DNA of 24,141 nucleotides from Bacteroidales bacterium (GTDB lineage Bacteria; Bacteroidota; Bacteroidia; Bacteroidales; VadinHA17): positions 1 to 24,141 of the forward strand of contig JAFGXK010000244.1 in the NCBI GenBank assembly GCA_016936695.1. Reading direction: 5' to 3'. The position numbers were made by a program, and so were the translations under genes. The notes under the pieces are model-generated. The model did no database searches. It was not told where the DNA came from and saw only the letters and a list, made by a program, of their open reading frames with translations. Positions 7,848 to 16,588 of the stretch are shown here, one piece after another. Positions within the stretch are counted from its first letter, which is position 1; each line of letters begins with the position of its first letter.

Positions 7848-10800
7848 ATGAGAGATGATATAAAGAAGGTGGTCATCCTTGGATCAGGAGCGCTCAAGAT
7901 AGGAGAAGCCGGGGAGTTTGACTATTCCGGTTCCCAGGCCCTCAAAGCCTTAAAGGAAGAGGGTATCGAGACCATCCTGATAAATCCAAACATCGCAACA
8001 GTTCAGACTTCAGAAGAGCTTGCCGGGAAAATCTATTTCCTGCCTGTTACCCCTTATTTTGTTGAAAAGGTTATAGCAAGGGAGGCTCCCGACGGCATAT
8101 TGCTTTCGTTCGGGGGGCAGACGGCGCTGAACTGCGGAACCGAGTTATACAGGAGGGGAGTGTTTGAGAAGTACAACGTGAAAGTGCTGGGTACTCCGGT
8201 CGCGGCAATAATCGACACTGAGGACAGGGAGCTTTTTGTGAGGAAGCTCGACGAGATCGGGATCCTTACACCGAAAAGCATAGCTACAGGTAGCATTGAT
8301 GAGGCTGTTGAAGCAGCAGGGAAGCTGGGATTTCCCGTGATCATAAGGGCAGCATTCACTCTTGGAGGTCAGGGAAGCGGTTTTGCAGCCAATAATGACG
8401 AATTACGGGCCCTTGCATCCAAGGCCTTCTCCTATGCCGGTCAGATCCTGATAGAGGAATCGCTGAAAGGCTGGAAGGAAGTTGAATATGAAGTAGTAAG
8501 GGACAGGTTTGACAATTGCATCACAGTGTGCAACATGGAAAACTTCGATCCCCTTGGCATTCACACCGGCGAAAGCATAGTGGTTGCTCCATCGCAGACT
8601 CTTACGAACAGTGAATTTCACAAGCTGAGGGAACTATCCATCAGAATAATCCGCCATATAGGAATAGTAGGTGAATGCAATGTTCAGTATGCACTCTCGC
8701 CCGATTCCGAGGATTACCGGGTTATTGAAGTCAATGCCCGTCTTTCGCGCTCCAGCGCCCTTGCCTCCAAGGCAACTGGTTATCCGCTGGCTTTCATTGC
8801 AGCAAAGCTCGGATTGGGTTACGGGCTGCATGAGCTTAAGAACAATGTAACCGGAAAGACAAGCGCCTGTTTCGAACCTGCTCTCGATTATATAGTCTGC
8901 AAGGTGCCACGGTGGGACCTCAACAAGTTCAAAGGTGTTTCGCATCTCATCGGCAGCAGCATGAAAAGCGTCGGAGAAGTAATGGCGATAGGAAGGTCGT
9001 TCGAGGAGGTGATTCAGAAGGCCCTTAGGATGATAGGCCAGGGGATGCATGGATTCACAGGTAACCTCAAGCTGGGATTCAATGATCTCGAAAAAGAGCT
9101 TGCCGAGCCGACCGACATGAGGATCTTTGTAATTGCCGAGGCTCTTGAGAAAGGAATCTCGGTCGAAAGGATACATGAACTGACAAAAATTGACCTTTGG
9201 TTCCTTTACAAACTGAAAAATATTATTTCGATTAAAGAAGAACTCTGCAGTCACGATTCCCTCGAATCAATACCTTCAGAACTTTTGATTCAATCCAAGG
9301 TCTTCGGTTTCAGCGACTTTCAGATAGCCAGGCATGTCCTTAAGTCAGGCACGTCAGCGATCCACAGCGATCTCCTCAGGGTTCGTGAATACCGTAAAAA
9401 ACTGGGCATAGTTCCTTATGTAAAACAGATCGATACCCTGGCAGCCGAATATCCTGCAGTAACCAATTACCTGTATCTTACCTATGCCGGTTGTGAGCAC
9501 GATATACCATTTGACAAAGACGGGAAATCTATAATTGTTCTCGGTTCTGGTGCCTACCGCATAGGTTCGAGCGTGGAGTTCGACTGGTGTTCGGTGAATG
9601 CTGCCGATACCATCAGGAAAGAAGGATTGAGATCGGTTATGATAAACTACAATCCGGAAACCGTAAGCACCGACTATGACACTTGCGACAGGCTTTACTT
9701 CGATGAATTGACTTTTGAAAGGGTTCTCGACATCGTCGACCTTGAAGCACCCAAAGGGGTGATAGTCTCGATGGGCGGACAGATACCCAACAATCTGGCA
9801 ATGCGTCTGCATGAACTAAATATTCCGGTTCCCGGGACCTCTCCCCTTTCGATCGACAGAGCTGAAAACCGTCACCTTTTCTCTTCGATGTGCGACATGC
9901 TTTCTGTCGATCAGCCCCGGTGGAAAGAGCTTTCGTCGACCAACGACATCTTTGAGTTCATCGACAGGATAGGCTTCCCCGTCCTTATCAGGCCTTCATA
10001 CGTTCTATCGGGTGCTGCAATGAATGTGGTCTCCAACAAAAATGAGCTTGTTCATTATCTCGATCTGGCCACACGGGTATCCAAGCAATATCCGGTTGTG
10101 GTTTCAGAGTTTATAGAAAACGCCAAGGAAATTGAAATAGATGCCGTTGCACGCGATGGTGAGATAATGGCCTATGCAATTAGCGAGCATGTGGAGTTTG
10201 CAGGAGTCCATTCGGGTGATGCCACAATGGTCTTTCCCGCGCAGAAGATTTATTTCGAGACTGTCAGGAGGATCAAGCGCATCACAAGGCAGATCTCGAA
10301 GGAGCTAAACATTACAGGACCTTTCAATATACAGTTCCTTGCCAGGGACAATGATATAAAAGTGATCGAGTGCAACCTCAGGGCAAGCCGCAGCATGCCG
10401 TTCGTCTCAAAGGTACTCAGGACGAACCTGATCGAACTTGCCACAAAAGTTATGCTCGGAATACCTGTCGAAAAGCCTCATAAATCGGTGTTTGAACTTG
10501 ATTATGTGGGGGTCAAGGCTCCTCAGTTCAGTTTTTCGAGACTCGCCAAGGCCGATCCGGTTCTCGGAGTCGACATGGCTTCAACAGGAGAAGTTGGCTG
10601 TATTGGTGAGGGCTTTTATGAGGCAATCCTGAAAGCCATGTTTTCGGTAGGTTACAGGGTTCCCGGTAAAAGCATCCTGCTTTCCACCGGACCAGCCAGG
10701 TCGAAAGTTGAACTGCTGAACAGCGCAAGGGCACTCCGCGAAAAAGGACATAAGTTGTATGCAACAAGGGGAACCTGCGAATTCCTCACGAATGCCGGGA

Positions 10801-11069
10801 TTGAAGCCGAGGTTGCATACTGGCCTGATGAAGACAAATCGCCGAACACAATTGAACTTATAAGAAGCAGGGAAGTCGACCTGGTGGTAAACATCCCCAA
10901 GGATCTTTCGGCTACTGAACTTAACAACGATTACTCGATAAGACGCCACGCCGTCGATTTCAATGTCCCGCTCCTCACAAATGCCAGGCTTGCCAGCGCG
11001 TTCATTCTTGCCTTTTGCAGGATGAGTATGGAGGACCTGAAGATAAAGAGCTGGGATGAATACAAATAG
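7848..11069 (+). CDS. carB: Carbamoyl-phosphate synthase large subunit
   Basis: 1073 residues, the normal full length. Two homologous ATP-grasp halves are present. The first starts with VVILGSGALKIGEAGEFDYS, the second near residue 559 with IIVLGSGAYRIGSSVEFDW; they phosphorylate bicarbonate and carbamate respectively. A C-terminal MGS-like allosteric domain starts near residue 940 (KSILLSTGPARSK). FGGQTALNCG and the following KVLGTPVAAI segment resemble CAD/CPS1-type enzymes by eye. The divergent promoter at 7823 and the ATG at 7848 give a leader of about 12 nt. The glycosyltransferase gene begins 17 nt after its stop, so the two are probably cotranscribed. The carA partner is not adjacent. 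Confidence 0.97.
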   Translation: MRDDIKKVVILGSGALKIGEAGEFDYSGSQALKALKEEGIETILINPNIATVQTSEELAGKIYFLPVTPYFVEKVIAREAPDGILLSFGGQTALNCGTELYRRGVFEKYNVKVLGTPVAAIIDTEDRELFVRKLDEIGILTPKSIATGSIDEAVEAAGKLGFPVIIRAAFTLGGQGSGFAANNDELRALASKAFSYAGQILIEESLKGWKEVEYEVVRDRFDNCITVCNMENFDPLGIHTGESIVVAPSQTLTNSEFHKLRELSIRIIRHIGIVGECNVQYALSPDSEDYRVIEVNARLSRSSALASKATGYPLAFIAAKLGLGYGLHELKNNVTGKTSACFEPALDYIVCKVPRWDLNKFKGVSHLIGSSMKSVGEVMAIGRSFEEVIQKALRMIGQGMHGFTGNLKLGFNDLEKELAEPTDMRIFVIAEALEKGISVERIHELTKIDLWFLYKLKNIISIKEELCSHDSLESIPSELLIQSKVFGFSDFQIARHVLKSGTSAIHSDLLRVREYRKKLGIVPYVKQIDTLAAEYPAVTNYLYLTYAGCEHDIPFDKDGKSIIVLGSGAYRIGSSVEFDWCSVNAADTIRKEGLRSVMINYNPETVSTDYDTCDRLYFDELTFERVLDIVDLEAPKGVIVSMGGQIPNNLAMRLHELNIPVPGTSPLSIDRAENRHLFSSMCDMLSVDQPRWKELSSTNDIFEFIDRIGFPVLIRPSYVLSGAAMNVVSNKNELVHYLDLATRVSKQYPVVVSEFIENAKEIEIDAVARDGEIMAYAISEHVEFAGVHSGDATMVFPAQKIYFETVRRIKRITRQISKELNITGPFNIQFLARDNDIKVIECNLRASRSMPFVSKVLRTNLIELATKVMLGIPVEKPHKSVFELDYVGVKAPQFSFSRLAKADPVLGVDMASTGEVGCIGEGFYEAILKAMFSVGYRVPGKSILLSTGPARSKVELLNSARALREKGHKLYATRGTCEFLTNAGIEAEVAYWPDEDKSPNTIELIRSREVDLVVNIPKDLSATELNNDYSIRRHAVDFNVPLLTNARLASAFILAFCRMSMEDLKIKSWDEYK

Positions 11070-11086
11070 AAACACGCGGAGCAGAA

Positions 11087-12175
11087 ATGGAATGGTTTTT
11101 CCTGATAATACTGATCCCGTACCTTTACCATATTTTCAGGATATGGAAGGCCCTTTCAGGAATAGAACCTTTCAGAAGCGTTAAGGAATCCTGTCTTTTC
11201 ATGTCAGTGATCATCGCCTGTCATAACGAAGAAGAAGATCTGCCCCGTTTGCTTGCTGATCTCTCAGTTCAGGAATATAATCAGGATCTGTTCGAGGTCA
11301 TTGTTGTTGATGACAACTCAACCGACACAACCGCCGAAACTGCCCTATCACTTAAGGAAATAAAAAACTTAAGGATAATCATAAACAGGGGAAAGGGTAA
11401 GAAGCAGGCGATAAGGACCGGGGTTGAAGCATCAGCAGGATCGTTTGCAGTGACAACCGATGCAGATTGCAGGGTCGGCAGGAAGTGGCTGAAGACCATT
11501 GCCTCCTTCGCTGAAGAGAAACATCCGGTGATGACTATCAATCCTGTAATTATAAATACAGGCAGGGGGTTCTTCAACAAGTTTCAGGAGCTTGAGTTCC
11601 TGAGTCTTCAGGGGATAACTGCCGGAACAGCAGTTCTGGGAGATCCTGTCATGTGCAACGGGGCAAACCTGGGAATATCAAAAGAAGCCTGGCTGAGAAA
11701 TGCCGGCCGTCTTCATGATGAACTTTTATCGGGGGATGATGTTTTTCTGCTTCACAGTCTGAAATCCGAAGACGGACGGGGAATCATGTGGCTGGAATCG
11801 GCGAATGCAGAAGCAGCCACCCGGGGTTCCGGCAAACTGATATCATTCCTTCGTCAGAGAGGAAGATGGATATCCAAGGCGGGGTACTATAGTGATCACT
11901 ATACCAGGCTTCTGGGAATTGTAACATTTGTTACAATTTTAGCCCAGGTTCTCTTTTTCATGTGGGGGTTCATCAATCCCGGGTTTTTTAAGATATTTGC
12001 TGTCTTTACTCTTATCAAATCGATCCCTGATTTCCTTATTCTTCACAACACAACGGGCAGGTATGGCAAAAGGGAACTTCTGAGATGGTTCATCCCGTCC
12101 CAGCTTGTTTATCCCCTGTATGTTGTTCTGGTGATACCTTTTTCGTTCCGTGGCAGGTCGGACTGGCAGGGTTAG
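11087..12175 (+). CDS. Membrane-anchored family 2 glycosyltransferase
   Basis: 362 residues. One hydrophobic segment at residues 3-22 is followed by a cytosolic GT-A domain: MSVIIACHNEEEDL near 39-52, VVDDNSTD at 73-80 (nucleotide binding), a DAD metal-binding motif at 125-127, GDD at 216-218 (general-base region) and QRGRW at 257-261. Two or three further hydrophobic segments follow from about 273 to the end. QxxRW is typical of processive or lipid-acceptor GT2 enzymes. Donor and acceptor cannot be read from the sequence. A polysaccharide or glycolipid role is likely, but no other polysaccharide genes are nearby. It follows carB by 17 nt with a weak GGAG-like site before the ATG. Its stop overlaps the recQ stop by 4 nt. 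Confidence 0.88.
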   Translation: MEWFFLIILIPYLYHIFRIWKALSGIEPFRSVKESCLFMSVIIACHNEEEDLPRLLADLSVQEYNQDLFEVIVVDDNSTDTTAETALSLKEIKNLRIIINRGKGKKQAIRTGVEASAGSFAVTTDADCRVGRKWLKTIASFAEEKHPVMTINPVIINTGRGFFNKFQELEFLSLQGITAGTAVLGDPVMCNGANLGISKEAWLRNAGRLHDELLSGDDVFLLHSLKSEDGRGIMWLESANAEAATRGSGKLISFLRQRGRWISKAGYYSDHYTRLLGIVTFVTILAQVLFFMWGFINPGFFKIFAVFTLIKSIPDFLILHNTTGRYGKRELLRWFIPSQLVYPLYVVLVIPFSFRGRSDWQG

Positions 12176-14352
12176 TTGCCCATTTCCGACAGGAACTTGA
12201 TCCTCATAAGTCTGATCTCCTCCTCTTCAAACTCATTGCCGAGTTCAGCAATAGCTTCTTCAAGAGAATCGGACTGAGCTTCTTCCCTGAAATATGAAAA
12301 TATATCGTGCTGGCGTTCCTCGTCTATTACCATATTAATATAGTAGTCGAGGTTAATCCTTGTGCCGTAATTCACAATGGATTCTATTTCAGAGATAAGT
12401 TCACTCATTTCCAGTCCTTTTGCTTCAGCAATATCCTCCAGCGGCCGTTTCATGTCGATGCTCTGGATTATATAAACCTTAATTCCGGATTTATTGACGA
12501 CCGATTTCACTACCATATCGAGCGGTCGGATTATCTCTTTTTCTTCTACATATTTCTTTATTAATTCAACGAACTCACTGCCGTATCTCTGGGCTTTTCC
12601 GGCGCCAACTCCCGAAATATTCTGAAGTTCATCAAGGTTTACGGGGTACTGTATGGCCATATCCTCGAGCGAGGGGTCCTGGAAAATGACGAAGGGAGGA
12701 ACGTTTTTCAGTTTTGATATTTTCTTGCGAAGATCCTTGAGAATGCTGAAAAGTTCTTCATCAACAGCGGCAGTTTTTGCTCCGAAGGCATTTTCCTCAT
12801 CACTTGTATCAGCGTAGTCGTGATCTTCGGCGAGCATGAAGGAAGTGGGTTTTTCAAGGAAATTCATTCCCTTATCGGTGATTTTGAGCAGTCCGTAGTT
12901 CTCGATATCCTTTGTAAGAAATCTTGCAATCAGGGCTTGTCTGATCACCATGTTCCAGTATTTATCGTCTTTTTCTTCTCCGACCCCGAACATTTCAAGC
13001 TTATGATGCTTATACGACTTTATGGCAGAGGTTACTTTTCCCGAAAGGATATTTGAAATATGGTCGGCTTTGAATTTTTCCTTGACTGCCAGCACGGTTT
13101 CGAGTACACTTACAACAGCTTCGCTTCCCTCGAACTGGGATTTCGGGTGGAGACAGTTATCGCAGGCTTCGCAGTTTTCGGCCGGGTATTCCTCCCCGAA
13201 ATAATGAAGAAGCAGTTTACGTCTGCACACGGATGATTCGGCATAGGAGACTGTTTCGAGCAGCAGCTGCTTGCCTATTTCCTGTTCGGCGATAGGTTTT
13301 CCCTGCATGAATTTCTCGAGCTTCAGAATATCATTATAACTGTAGTAGGCAATGCAGTTACCCTCACCCCCGTCGCGGCCTGCCCTTCCTGTTTCCTGGT
13401 AGTATCCCTCGAGGCTCTTTGGAATATCATAATGGATGACAAAACGGACGTCGGGCTTATCGATTCCCATACCAAATGCTATGGTAGCAACAATGATATC
13501 CGCTTCTTCCATCAGGAATTTATCCTGGTTGGCAGTTCGGGTTGCAGAATCCATCCCGGCGTGATACGGAAGTGCTTTTATTCCGTTAACCTTAAGATTT
13601 TCGGCAAGTTCCTCCACCTTTTTCCTGCTGAGGCAGTAAATGATTCCCGATTTTCCGGGGTTGTTCTTTATATATTTTATTATCTCCTTGGTCGCGTCCT
13701 GTTTTGATTTCACCTCATAATACAGGTTTGGCCTGTTGAATGAAGACTTGAATACGTCTGCATCAAGAATCCCGAGGTTTTTCTGGATATCATGCTGTAC
13801 TTTTGGTGTGGCAGTGGCAGTCAGGGCTATGATTGGCGACCGTCCAATAGTATCGATTATCGGCCTTATCCTCCGGTATTCAGGGCGGAAATCGTGGCCC
13901 CACTCCGAGATGCAGTGTGCTTCATCAACCGCGTAAAAAGAGATGTCGATATTCTTGAGAAAATCGATATTCTCCTCCTTCGTAAGTGATTCCGGGGCTA
14001 CATAAAGCAGTTTTGTTTTCCCCATGAGCACATCTTTCTTCACCCTTGCACTTTCAGTTTTGGTAAGGGATGAATTAAGGAAATGGGCCACTTCGTCGTC
14101 GGTGCTGAAGTTACGCATGGCATCAACCTGGTTCTTCATCAACGCTATAAGCGGCGAAATAACAATAGCTGTACCCGGCTTCATAACGGCCGGCAGCTGG
14201 TAGCAAAGTGATTTCCCTCCGCCCGTGGGCATCAGCACAAATGAGTCGCGGCCACCAAGTATGCTGTTTATTATCGGTTCCTGATTACCCTTGAAAGTAT
14301 CAAATCCAAAGTACCTCTTCAAATAATCATGTATTGTTGCTCCATTCGTCAT
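12172..14352 (-). CDS. recQ: ATP-dependent DNA helicase RecQ
   Basis: 726 residues, longer than E. coli RecQ (about 610). Superfamily 2 helicase core: Walker A PTGGGKS at 42-48, DEAH box at 143-146 followed by CISEWGHDFRPEY (the aromatic-rich loop typical of RecQ), and a second RecA lobe with a GRAGRDG motif. The RQC zinc site has all four cysteines (C376, C394, C397, C400). A winged-helix region and an HRDC domain (about 531-603) follow. The last 120 residues form an extra acidic, helical extension that looks like the helix-turn-helix tail seen on some Bacteroidota RecQ proteins. The enzyme unwinds 3'-to-5' in recombination and fork repair. Start ATG at 14352 with a purine-rich AGAGAGG upstream; no clear TAnnTTTG box was found. 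Confidence 0.95.
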   Translation of the reverse strand: MTNGATIHDYLKRYFGFDTFKGNQEPIINSILGGRDSFVLMPTGGGKSLCYQLPAVMKPGTAIVISPLIALMKNQVDAMRNFSTDDEVAHFLNSSLTKTESARVKKDVLMGKTKLLYVAPESLTKEENIDFLKNIDISFYAVDEAHCISEWGHDFRPEYRRIRPIIDTIGRSPIIALTATATPKVQHDIQKNLGILDADVFKSSFNRPNLYYEVKSKQDATKEIIKYIKNNPGKSGIIYCLSRKKVEELAENLKVNGIKALPYHAGMDSATRTANQDKFLMEEADIIVATIAFGMGIDKPDVRFVIHYDIPKSLEGYYQETGRAGRDGGEGNCIAYYSYNDILKLEKFMQGKPIAEQEIGKQLLLETVSYAESSVCRRKLLLHYFGEEYPAENCEACDNCLHPKSQFEGSEAVVSVLETVLAVKEKFKADHISNILSGKVTSAIKSYKHHKLEMFGVGEEKDDKYWNMVIRQALIARFLTKDIENYGLLKITDKGMNFLEKPTSFMLAEDHDYADTSDEENAFGAKTAAVDEELFSILKDLRKKISKLKNVPPFVIFQDPSLEDMAIQYPVNLDELQNISGVGAGKAQRYGSEFVELIKKYVEEKEIIRPLDMVVKSVVNKSGIKVYIIQSIDMKRPLEDIAEAKGLEMSELISEIESIVNYGTRINLDYYINMVIDEERQHDIFSYFREEAQSDSLEEAIAELGNEFEEEEIRLMRIKFLSEMGN

Positions 14353-14601
14353 CTTATTCCTCTCTGATGATTATTTATCTTTTTATAAAGTTCTCCACTC
14401 ACTGGTATATAAAGTTAAATATTTTATTATTCAAACCGAATATTTCAGACATAATTAACAAAATGAGTGCAGGGAATCTTTAATAAAAAGTCAGTAATAA
14501 TATATTTTAAGCTTAAAGTTCTAATAATCTATATGTTTCCTTCTATTCTCATTGACTCCCTTTCGAATTTTAACATTTCACTTACCCGCTTTCTTCTATC
14601 A
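14353..14601. other. Gene-free AT-rich spacer upstream of recQ
   Basis: About 250 bases, strongly AT-rich, with many stops in all frames. It must contain the recQ promoter on the minus strand, but I found no exact TAnnTTTG match there. I see no RNA gene, and no repeat until the element that starts near 14602. Confidence 0.5.
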
Positions 14602-14802
14602 GCATTTTCTTTACCCCCTTTCTTCTTTCCCCCAGGGAGGCAATGAATCCTCTGTTGAAGGCTCCTGCACTATTAGTTGGATTTGGGAATGGGAAAATTA
14701 TGAAATCGTTGTCGGGATAGCCCAAGGAGGAAAAGCACGCCGCTCCTTCCCCTCTGGGGGAATCCCGATAGCTATCGGGAGGGGAAGGGGGTAAAAATAG
14801 CA
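14602..14802. repeat. MITE-like inverted-repeat element of about 200 bp
   Basis: An exact 11-bp terminal inverted repeat, TTTACCCCCTT (14610-14620) / AAGGGGGTAAA (14785-14795), extends imperfectly outward with GC-ATTTT-like arms to about 14602 and 14802. A second exact 9-bp pair lies inside it: TTCCCCCAG (14627-14635) / CTGGGGGAA (14754-14762). The G/C-tract composition contrasts with the AT-rich flanks. There is no transposase and no clear target-site duplication. Two overlapping open frames inside (about 14552-14803, both strands) are biased low-complexity products of the repeat, not genes. It looks like a non-autonomous mobile or REP-like element. Confidence 0.7.
14763..14780. repeat. Perfect 18-bp palindrome inside the right arm of the element
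   Basis: TCCCGATAGCTATCGGGA is its own reverse complement. Compared with the left arm, where TTTACCCCC leads to TTCCCCCAG through a short pyrimidine run, the right arm carries this palindrome as extra sequence, as if one unit inserted into another. It also overlaps a further 10-bp pair, CCTTCCCCTC (14745-14754) / GAGGGGAAGG (14779-14788), so the two hairpins compete. Confidence 0.75.
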
Positions 14803-14901
14803 AGGGGAAGGCTGGAATGGGTTAAACTAAACAGGGTACTGCCGGGAATATTAACAAAAATGTATTGCATAAAATTGCCGGCTGCGGTTTTCACTATATT
14901 T

Positions 14902-14963
14902 AATTGGTATTGTTTTGCAAAATAAGATTTATCATCTTTACAGCCTGTAAATTCATACCAATT
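14902..14963 (+). promoter_or_regulatory. Nested dyads in the tatC leader
   Basis: The outer pair AATTGGTAT (14902-14910) / ATACCAATT (14955-14963) encloses an inner pair TTTACA (14937-14942) / TGTAAA (14946-14951) and a TTTTGCAAAA palindrome near 14912-14921. The block ends 12 nt before the tatC ATG. A TATTGTTTTG stretch near 14908 is one base too long for the usual -7 box, so the transcript start is uncertain, and whether these act as RNA stems or protein-binding sites is open. Confidence 0.4.
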
Positions 14964-14975
14964 GCCTTAAGAAAT

Positions 14976-15830
14976 ATGACCGCAGAAAAGAAGCAAAGGA
15001 AGAATAACGAGGGAGAGATGTCGTTTCTTGAGCATCTTGAGGAACTGAGGTGGCACATAATAAGATCTGTCGTTGCCATTTTTGCTTTAATGATAATCGC
15101 CTTCACGTTCAAGAATGTGATCTTTGACAGTGTCATACTTGCCCCGAGAAATCCTGATTTCTTTACCAACCGCCTTCTCTGCAGGCTGGGTGATATAACC
15201 GGAATCAAAGCCTTATGCATCAACACAGATCCGGCTAACCTGATAAGTATCAAAATGGCAGGACAGATCACCACACATATCACTGTTGCACTTGTTGCCG
15301 GGCTCATCCTGGCATTTCCGTATGTGCTGTATGAATTATGGAAGTTCTTCAGGCCGGCACTTCACAACAACGAGCAGCAGGTAGCTAAAGGCGGTGTTCT
15401 TGTAACTTCCCTGCTTTTCTTTACAGGTGTTCTTTTCGGATACTTTGCGCTTGCTCCCCTGTCAATCCATTTTCTTACGACTTATGAGGTCAGCCCCGAA
15501 GTGGTGAACCAGATCAACATCCGGTCATACATAGGAACAATAACCTCTATCTGTCTTGCCACAGGTCTGATTTTTGAGCTTCCGGTGATAACCTTTTTTC
15601 TTACAAAGGTTGGGCTTATAACGCCGGAATTTCTGAAAAAATACAGAAAGCATGCTATCCTGATCATTGTGGTTCTTGCCGCAATAATAACTCCTCCCGA
15701 TGTATTTTCCCAGATGCTTGTGTGTATTCCGCTTCTGATCCTGTATGAAGTGGGAATTACCATCTCGAAGCGCGTCATAAAGCAGAAGGAGATGAGGCAC
15801 AAAGAGTTCATGGAAGAAGAGGCTTCCTGA
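14976..15830 (+). CDS. tatC: Sec-independent protein translocase subunit TatC
   Basis: 284 residues from the ATG at 14976. The frame extends upstream to a TTG at 14904, but that segment covers the leader dyads and lacks TatC character. Hallmarks are SFLEHLEELR at residues 16-25 (E23 corresponds to the signal-peptide-contacting glutamate of E. coli TatC), YELWKFFRPALHNNE after the second transmembrane segment, and about six hydrophobic segments in all. It is the receptor for twin-arginine signal peptides in the inner membrane. The first periplasmic loop (about residues 55-92) is long and holds two cysteines, C69 and C81. tatA/tatB are not in the window. lptB follows by 23 nt, probably in the same operon. 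Confidence 0.96.
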   Translation: MTAEKKQRKNNEGEMSFLEHLEELRWHIIRSVVAIFALMIIAFTFKNVIFDSVILAPRNPDFFTNRLLCRLGDITGIKALCINTDPANLISIKMAGQITTHITVALVAGLILAFPYVLYELWKFFRPALHNNEQQVAKGGVLVTSLLFFTGVLFGYFALAPLSIHFLTTYEVSPEVVNQINIRSYIGTITSICLATGLIFELPVITFFLTKVGLITPEFLKKYRKHAILIIVVLAAIITPPDVFSQMLVCIPLLILYEVGITISKRVIKQKEMRHKEFMEEEAS

Positions 15831-15853
15831 AAATCCTGTAAAACGATCAAGGG

Positions 15854-16579
15854 ATGAAGCTATACACCGAAAATCTTGTTAAGAAGTACCGCAACCGGAC
15901 TGTTGTCGACCACGTTTCGATTGAGGTGGAACAGGGCGAGATTGTCGGACTGCTTGGTCCCAACGGTGCCGGCAAGACCACATCCTTTTATATGATTGTT
16001 GGGCTTATCAGGCCGAGGGAAGGAGACATCTATCTTGAGGGAGAAAACATTACAGCCCTGCCCGTATATAGAAGGGCACGTAAGGGCATAGGCTATCTGG
16101 CTCAGGAACCCTCGGTTTTCCGTAACCTTTCGGTAGAGGATAATATAAAGGCAGTACTGGAGATGTCGGGCCTTTCAAAGGCCGACCAGGCGGAGCGGCT
16201 CGAGACCCTTCTCGGGGAGTTCGGCCTTCAGAAGATAAGAAAGAGCAAGGGGATACAGCTCTCAGGCGGGGAAAGGAGACGTACCGAGATAGCCAGGGCT
16301 CTCGCCCTCAAACCAAAATTCATATTGCTCGACGAACCATTTGCCGGTGTCGATCCCATCGCTGTCGAGGACATACAGGACATCGTCTCAAAGCTGAAGG
16401 ACAAGAATATCGGAATTGTAATCACCGACCACAATGTACACGAGACGCTGGCAATAACCGACCGTGCCTACCTGCTTTTCGAAGGCCGCATCCTGATGTC
16501 GGGAACCTCCGCCCAGCTTGCTGAGAATGAACATGTGAGAAAAGTTTACCTTGGCAAAAACTTCGAACTCCGCAAGTAA
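15854..16579 (+). CDS. lptB: LPS export ABC transporter ATPase LptB
   Basis: 241 residues, the full length for LptB. Walker A GPNGAGKTT at 35-43, Q-loop in YLAQEPSVF, signature LSGGE at 136-140 followed by RRRTEIARAL, Walker B ILLDEPFAGVDP, and switch histidine in TDHNV. The AGVDPIAVEDIQ and TDHNVHETL stretches are typical of LptB rather than amino-acid-type ABC ATPases. It powers extraction of lipopolysaccharide from the inner membrane through LptF/LptG, neither of which is here; neither are lptA or lptC. It follows tatC by 23 nt. The tRNA promoter begins 10 nt after its stop, and no terminator hairpin is evident between. Confidence 0.93.
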   Translation: MKLYTENLVKKYRNRTVVDHVSIEVEQGEIVGLLGPNGAGKTTSFYMIVGLIRPREGDIYLEGENITALPVYRRARKGIGYLAQEPSVFRNLSVEDNIKAVLEMSGLSKADQAERLETLLGEFGLQKIRKSKGIQLSGGERRRTEIARALALKPKFILLDEPFAGVDPIAVEDIQDIVSKLKDKNIGIVITDHNVHETLAITDRAYLLFEGRILMSGTSAQLAENEHVRKVYLGKNFELRK

Positions 16580-16588
16580 CACTTACCC

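Noticed and set aside
10581..11075. 164-codon minus-strand open frame at the end of carB
   Set aside because: Antisense to the MGS domain of carB, which is full length and normal.
14552..14803. Two overlapping small open frames on opposite strands (80 and 73 codons)
   Set aside because: They consist of the inverted-repeat element's G/C tracts and palindromes; composition is low-complexity and there is no start context.
14904..14975. TTG-started N-terminal extension of TatC
   Set aside because: Covers the leader dyads and adds a hydrophobic segment not found in TatC; the ATG at 14976 gives a normal N-terminus.
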